A DNA stretch of 8,412 nt from an uncultured Bacteroidota bacterium (GTDB lineage: Bacteria; Bacteroidota; Bacteroidia; Chitinophagales; Chitinophagaceae). The position numbers and the translations under genes were made by a program. Below, piece after piece: positions 6,865 to 8,412 of the stretch (positions are counted from its first letter, which is position 1; each line of letters begins with the position of its first letter). The DNA lies in NCBI GenBank assembly GCA_903905685.1, contig CAIVHI010000424.1, positions 1-8,412 on the forward strand, written 5' to 3'. Under the pieces are notes generated by a model. It did no database searches. It was not told the DNA's origin and was given only the letters and a program-made list of their open reading frames with translations.

Positions 6865-7581
6865 ATGAGCTTGTCGATCAAACAAATGACCTCGGATCCT
6901 TGGGATACCATCGAAGACCGCTTCCCTGTAGACAGCCGTCATAATGGTGTTGTGAAAAACATCACCCCCTATGGCGTGTTTGTGGAATTGGAAACCGGCA
7001 TCGGCGGCATGATCCACATCAGCGACCTGAGCTGGATCAAGCGGTACAACCATCCGGGAGAATTGGTGAAGGTGGGCGACAAAATCGACATCGCCATCCT
7101 TTCCATCGATAAGGAAAACCGCAAGTTGTCTCTCGGACACAAGCAGTTGGAAGAAGACCCATGGAACACGTTCGAAACCGTATTCCCCATCGGCTCCATC
7201 CACGAAGGTTTGGTTACCCGCAAAGACGACAAGGGTGCGACCATCCAGTTGCAGTATGGCTTGGAGGCATATGCGCCTGCACGCCACCTACGTAAAGAAG
7301 ACGGTAATAATGTTGAGGCTGAAGAAACCCTGCCTTTCATGATTATCGAATTTGATAGGAATGACAAGCGTATCCTTGTTTCCCATTCCAAGGTTTGGGA
7401 ACAGGTGAAGAACGATGAAAAAGAAGCTGCCAAGAAAGAAATGGCTTCTGAAATGGACAAAACCAAGAAAGCGGTGAAGAACATCCAAAGCAAGGTTGAA
7501 AAACCAACGCTCGGTGATTTGGGTTCGCTGGCTGCATTGAAAGATAAAATGCGAAAAGCTGAAGAAGAAGGCGAGAACTAG
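6865..7581 (+). CDS. rpsA: 30S ribosomal protein S1, C-terminal part after the in-frame TAG
   Basis: This is the same frame as the preceding S1 part, separated only by the TAG and six sense codons (6847-6864). The first ATG after the stop is at 6865 and would give 238 residues. Numbered on the full protein, the segment holds the last strand of repeat 4 (KMSLSIKQM), repeat 5 at about 451-523 (NITPYGVFVELETGIGGMIHISDLSW) in residues, and the more divergent repeat 6 at about 538-608. A lysine/glutamate-rich tail ends in LGDLGSLAALKDKM plus a short acidic end, which is the Bacteroidetes-type S1 C-terminus. No Shine-Dalgarno precedes 6865, so separate production would need reinitiation shortly after termination. 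Most likely it is simply the rest of rpsA. The coding pattern shows no other damage, which argues for a very recent mutation or a base-call error. Confidence 0.8.
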   Translation: MSLSIKQMTSDPWDTIEDRFPVDSRHNGVVKNITPYGVFVELETGIGGMIHISDLSWIKRYNHPGELVKVGDKIDIAILSIDKENRKLSLGHKQLEEDPWNTFETVFPIGSIHEGLVTRKDDKGATIQLQYGLEAYAPARHLRKEDGNNVEAEETLPFMIIEFDRNDKRILVSHSKVWEQVKNDEKEAAKKEMASEMDKTKKAVKNIQSKVEKPTLGDLGSLAALKDKMRKAEEEGEN

Positions 7582-7606
7582 TCTCAACTACTTCCTTCCA
7601 TTGGGC

Positions 7607-7637
7607 AGAGGGCCCCGGCGAGTAGCCGGGGCCCTCT
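7607..7637 (+). terminator. Intrinsic terminator of rpsA
   Basis: AGAGGGCCCCGGC (7607-7619) pairs perfectly with GCCGGGGCCCTCT (7625-7637), giving a 13-bp, very GC-rich stem with the loop GAGTA. The following CTTATT is only moderately T-rich, but the stem and its position 25 bases after the stop codon make termination likely. Confidence 0.85.
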
Positions 7638-7968
7638 CTTATTCGAGGACTTCTCGCGAAAATGGCACACATATTTTCGTGTAAAGTTCTGCACCCGATC
7701 AATATTTATATCGATGGAATGAGCTGTGGAGTATTGTAAAAATTGTATTAAGTTGAGATAGGTAGATTATGAAATGTCTGCATATGGTAAGAGATCCTTA
7801 TTTTAAACCAAACGAAAAGCAATATCCGGGAAATCACTTTTCAGTAAAGATTTATTAACACTCAATTCAACAAACTGTGGTAATATTGCAAAAAGACGGA
7901 AAAATTACATTTGATTGACCCGCAGCGTGCTTGGTGCTTTTTTGGAATTACCAAAAGCTTCGCTTAAC

Positions 7969-7977
7969 TGTGGATAA
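7969..7977 (-). promoter_or_regulatory. Perfect DnaA-box sequence
   Basis: TGTGGATAA on the plus strand is the complement of TTATCCACA, the strongest E. coli-type DnaA box. It sits in an AT-rich intergenic stretch. Partial TGTGG motifs occur at 7724-7728 and 7876-7880, but they are not good boxes. One box does not make an origin; it could be a DnaA titration or regulatory site, or chance. Confidence 0.3.
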
Positions 7978-8021
7978 CTTAATTGATTGTAAGGCCTGTA
8001 AGGAAATTCCCGAAAATATTG

Positions 8022-8052
8022 TTTTGAAACCTGAAAAACTTATCTATCTTTA
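8022..8052 (+). promoter_or_regulatory. Candidate distal promoter in the intergenic region
   Basis: TTTTG at 8022-8026 and TATCTTTA at 8045-8052 are separated by 18 bases. The second matches seven of eight positions of TAnnTTTG. A transcript from here would start near 8056 and carry about 175 untranslated bases before the ATG at 8233, with only two tiny reading frames in between. Confidence 0.35.
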
Positions 8053-8066
8053 CAGCTAAATGTAAA

Positions 8067-8094
8067 TGCGGGTGGTTTTTTATGTTTGCGGGTG
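8067..8094 (+). repeat. Short direct repeat TGCGGGTG
   Basis: TGCGGGTG occurs at 8067-8074 and again at 8087-8094, 20 bp apart (about two helical turns). It is a G-rich island in an AT-rich region. It lies 26 bases upstream of the proximal candidate promoter and just after the distal one, which would suit a regulator site. Confidence 0.35.
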
Positions 8095-8119
8095 AAGTTT
8101 GACGGAGCTCGAAAAAAAC

Positions 8120-8151
8120 TTGCTTTGAAAACGAATTTTTTGTTTTCTTTG
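8120..8151 (+). promoter_or_regulatory. Candidate proximal promoter of the exported-protein gene
   Basis: TTG at 8120-8122 and TTTCTTTG at 8144-8151 (seven of eight positions of TAnnTTTG) are 21 bases apart, within the accepted range. Transcription would begin near 8155, giving a leader of about 78 bases. Confidence 0.4.
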
Positions 8152-8232
8152 CGAGATGTGTGGCTACAAATAGGTTGAAGCAATACAAAAGTACCATTGA
8201 AATAGTTTAGTTAATTTTAAAAATAGAACAAT

Positions 8233-8412
8233 ATGTCAGTTAGGGGTGCATCATTTGCATTTGTTTTATTGGCCTCTGCATCGCTTGTTTCAGGCGTTTG
8301 CAGTGCCCAGAAAACGAAGTCCAGAACCCGTCCGGTAATACCTTACAATCACTCAAGGCTGGCGGCTCCTCCGGGAATGGTATATGTTCCCGGTGGGTCT
8401 ACCATTATTAGG
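8233..8412 (+). CDS. Exported protein with the start of an FGE-sulfatase/SUMF1-like domain, partial at the window end
   Basis: Sixty codons are visible and the frame is still open at the edge. Residues 1-25 form a signal peptide: MSVRG, a hydrophobic core (FAFVLLASASLVSGV), then CSA before QK, a good signal peptidase I site. The single cysteine in this stretch is not preceded by a good lipobox, so a lipoprotein is less likely. After a basic linker (KTKSRTRP), residues 47-59 read APPGMVYVPGGST, close to the PxGMVxxPGGxF opening of formylglycine-generating-enzyme/SUMF1 domains. In Bacteroidetes this domain occurs in GldJ/GldK/PorK of the type IX secretion and gliding machinery and in many other exported proteins. 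Too little is present to say which. The start ATG follows an A/T-rich stretch with no Shine-Dalgarno, as usual for the phylum. Confidence 0.6.
   Translation, partial: MSVRGASFAFVLLASASLVSGVCSAQKTKSRTRPVIPYNHSRLAAPPGMVYVPGGSTIIR

Larger units (their letters stand above)
7638..8232. other. AT-rich intergenic region of about 600 bp without a convincing gene
   Basis: No reading frame here looks like a protein gene. The best short one, ATG 7769 to TAA 7858 (29 codons), has no recognisable homology or start signal. The region holds a small inverted repeat (7657-7663 with 7673-7679, CGAAAAT/ATTTTCG), a perfect DnaA box at 7969-7977, two promoter-like motif pairs (8022-8052 and 8120-8151) and a repeated TGCGGGTG at 8067 and 8087. 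It may be the long control region of the exported-protein gene, or contain an unrecognised small RNA. I see no tRNA or rRNA. Confidence 0.6.

Noticed and set aside
7657..7679. Inverted repeat CGAAAAT/ATTTTCG as a second rpsA terminator
   Set aside because: The stem is seven AT-rich pairs around a nine-base loop and has no T-tract after it; the strong hairpin at 7607-7637 already accounts for termination.
7769..7858. A 29-codon open frame in the gap after rpsA
   Set aside because: It is short, lies in AT-rich DNA, and shows no start signal, motif or signal peptide. It cannot be supported as a gene.

Overview
This looks like a chromosomal segment of a member of the Bacteroidota, probably from the Chitinophagia/Saprospiria/Sphingobacteriia part of the phylum, though the class is a guess. 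Three things support this. Several genes are preceded by the phylum's -7 promoter element TAnnTTTG. Most start codons have no Shine-Dalgarno sequence. The proteins also fit: a short TruB without a PUA domain, a UvrA of a type I associate with Bacteroidetes, and an S1 with a Bacteroidetes-type C-terminal tail. Base composition is moderate in the genes and clearly AT-rich in the last 0.6 kb of intergenic DNA.

Layout. Positions 1-292 hold the decayed remains of a HigA-type antitoxin gene, readable only by switching frame. truB (tRNA pseudouridine-55 synthase) follows on the minus strand. It diverges from a VIT1/CCC1-type iron/manganese transporter gene across a 137-bp spacer. Next is a full-length uvrA (nucleotide excision repair) on the plus strand, which converges on a minus-strand hsp20 small heat-shock protein gene. 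A strong bidirectional terminator separates those two. A 0.26-kb divergent control region with a tandem operator-like repeat lies between hsp20 and rpsA (ribosomal protein S1). The rpsA reading frame is interrupted by a single in-frame TAG inside the fourth S1 domain and closes with a GC-rich hairpin terminator. About 600 bp without convincing genes follows, containing promoter-like motifs, one perfect DnaA box and a short direct repeat. The window ends in the first 60 codons of an exported protein that appears to begin an FGE-sulfatase/SUMF1-like domain.

The genes do not form one pathway. They are single-gene units for translation (truB, rpsA), DNA repair (uvrA), protein homeostasis (hsp20) and metal transport. 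I found no CRISPR array, transposase, prophage gene or tRNA, and nothing amounting to a new multi-gene system. The points most worth checking are the stop codon inside rpsA, the strong Shine-Dalgarno/UUG start of rpsA in a lineage that rarely uses such signals, and the repeated dyad upstream of hsp20.
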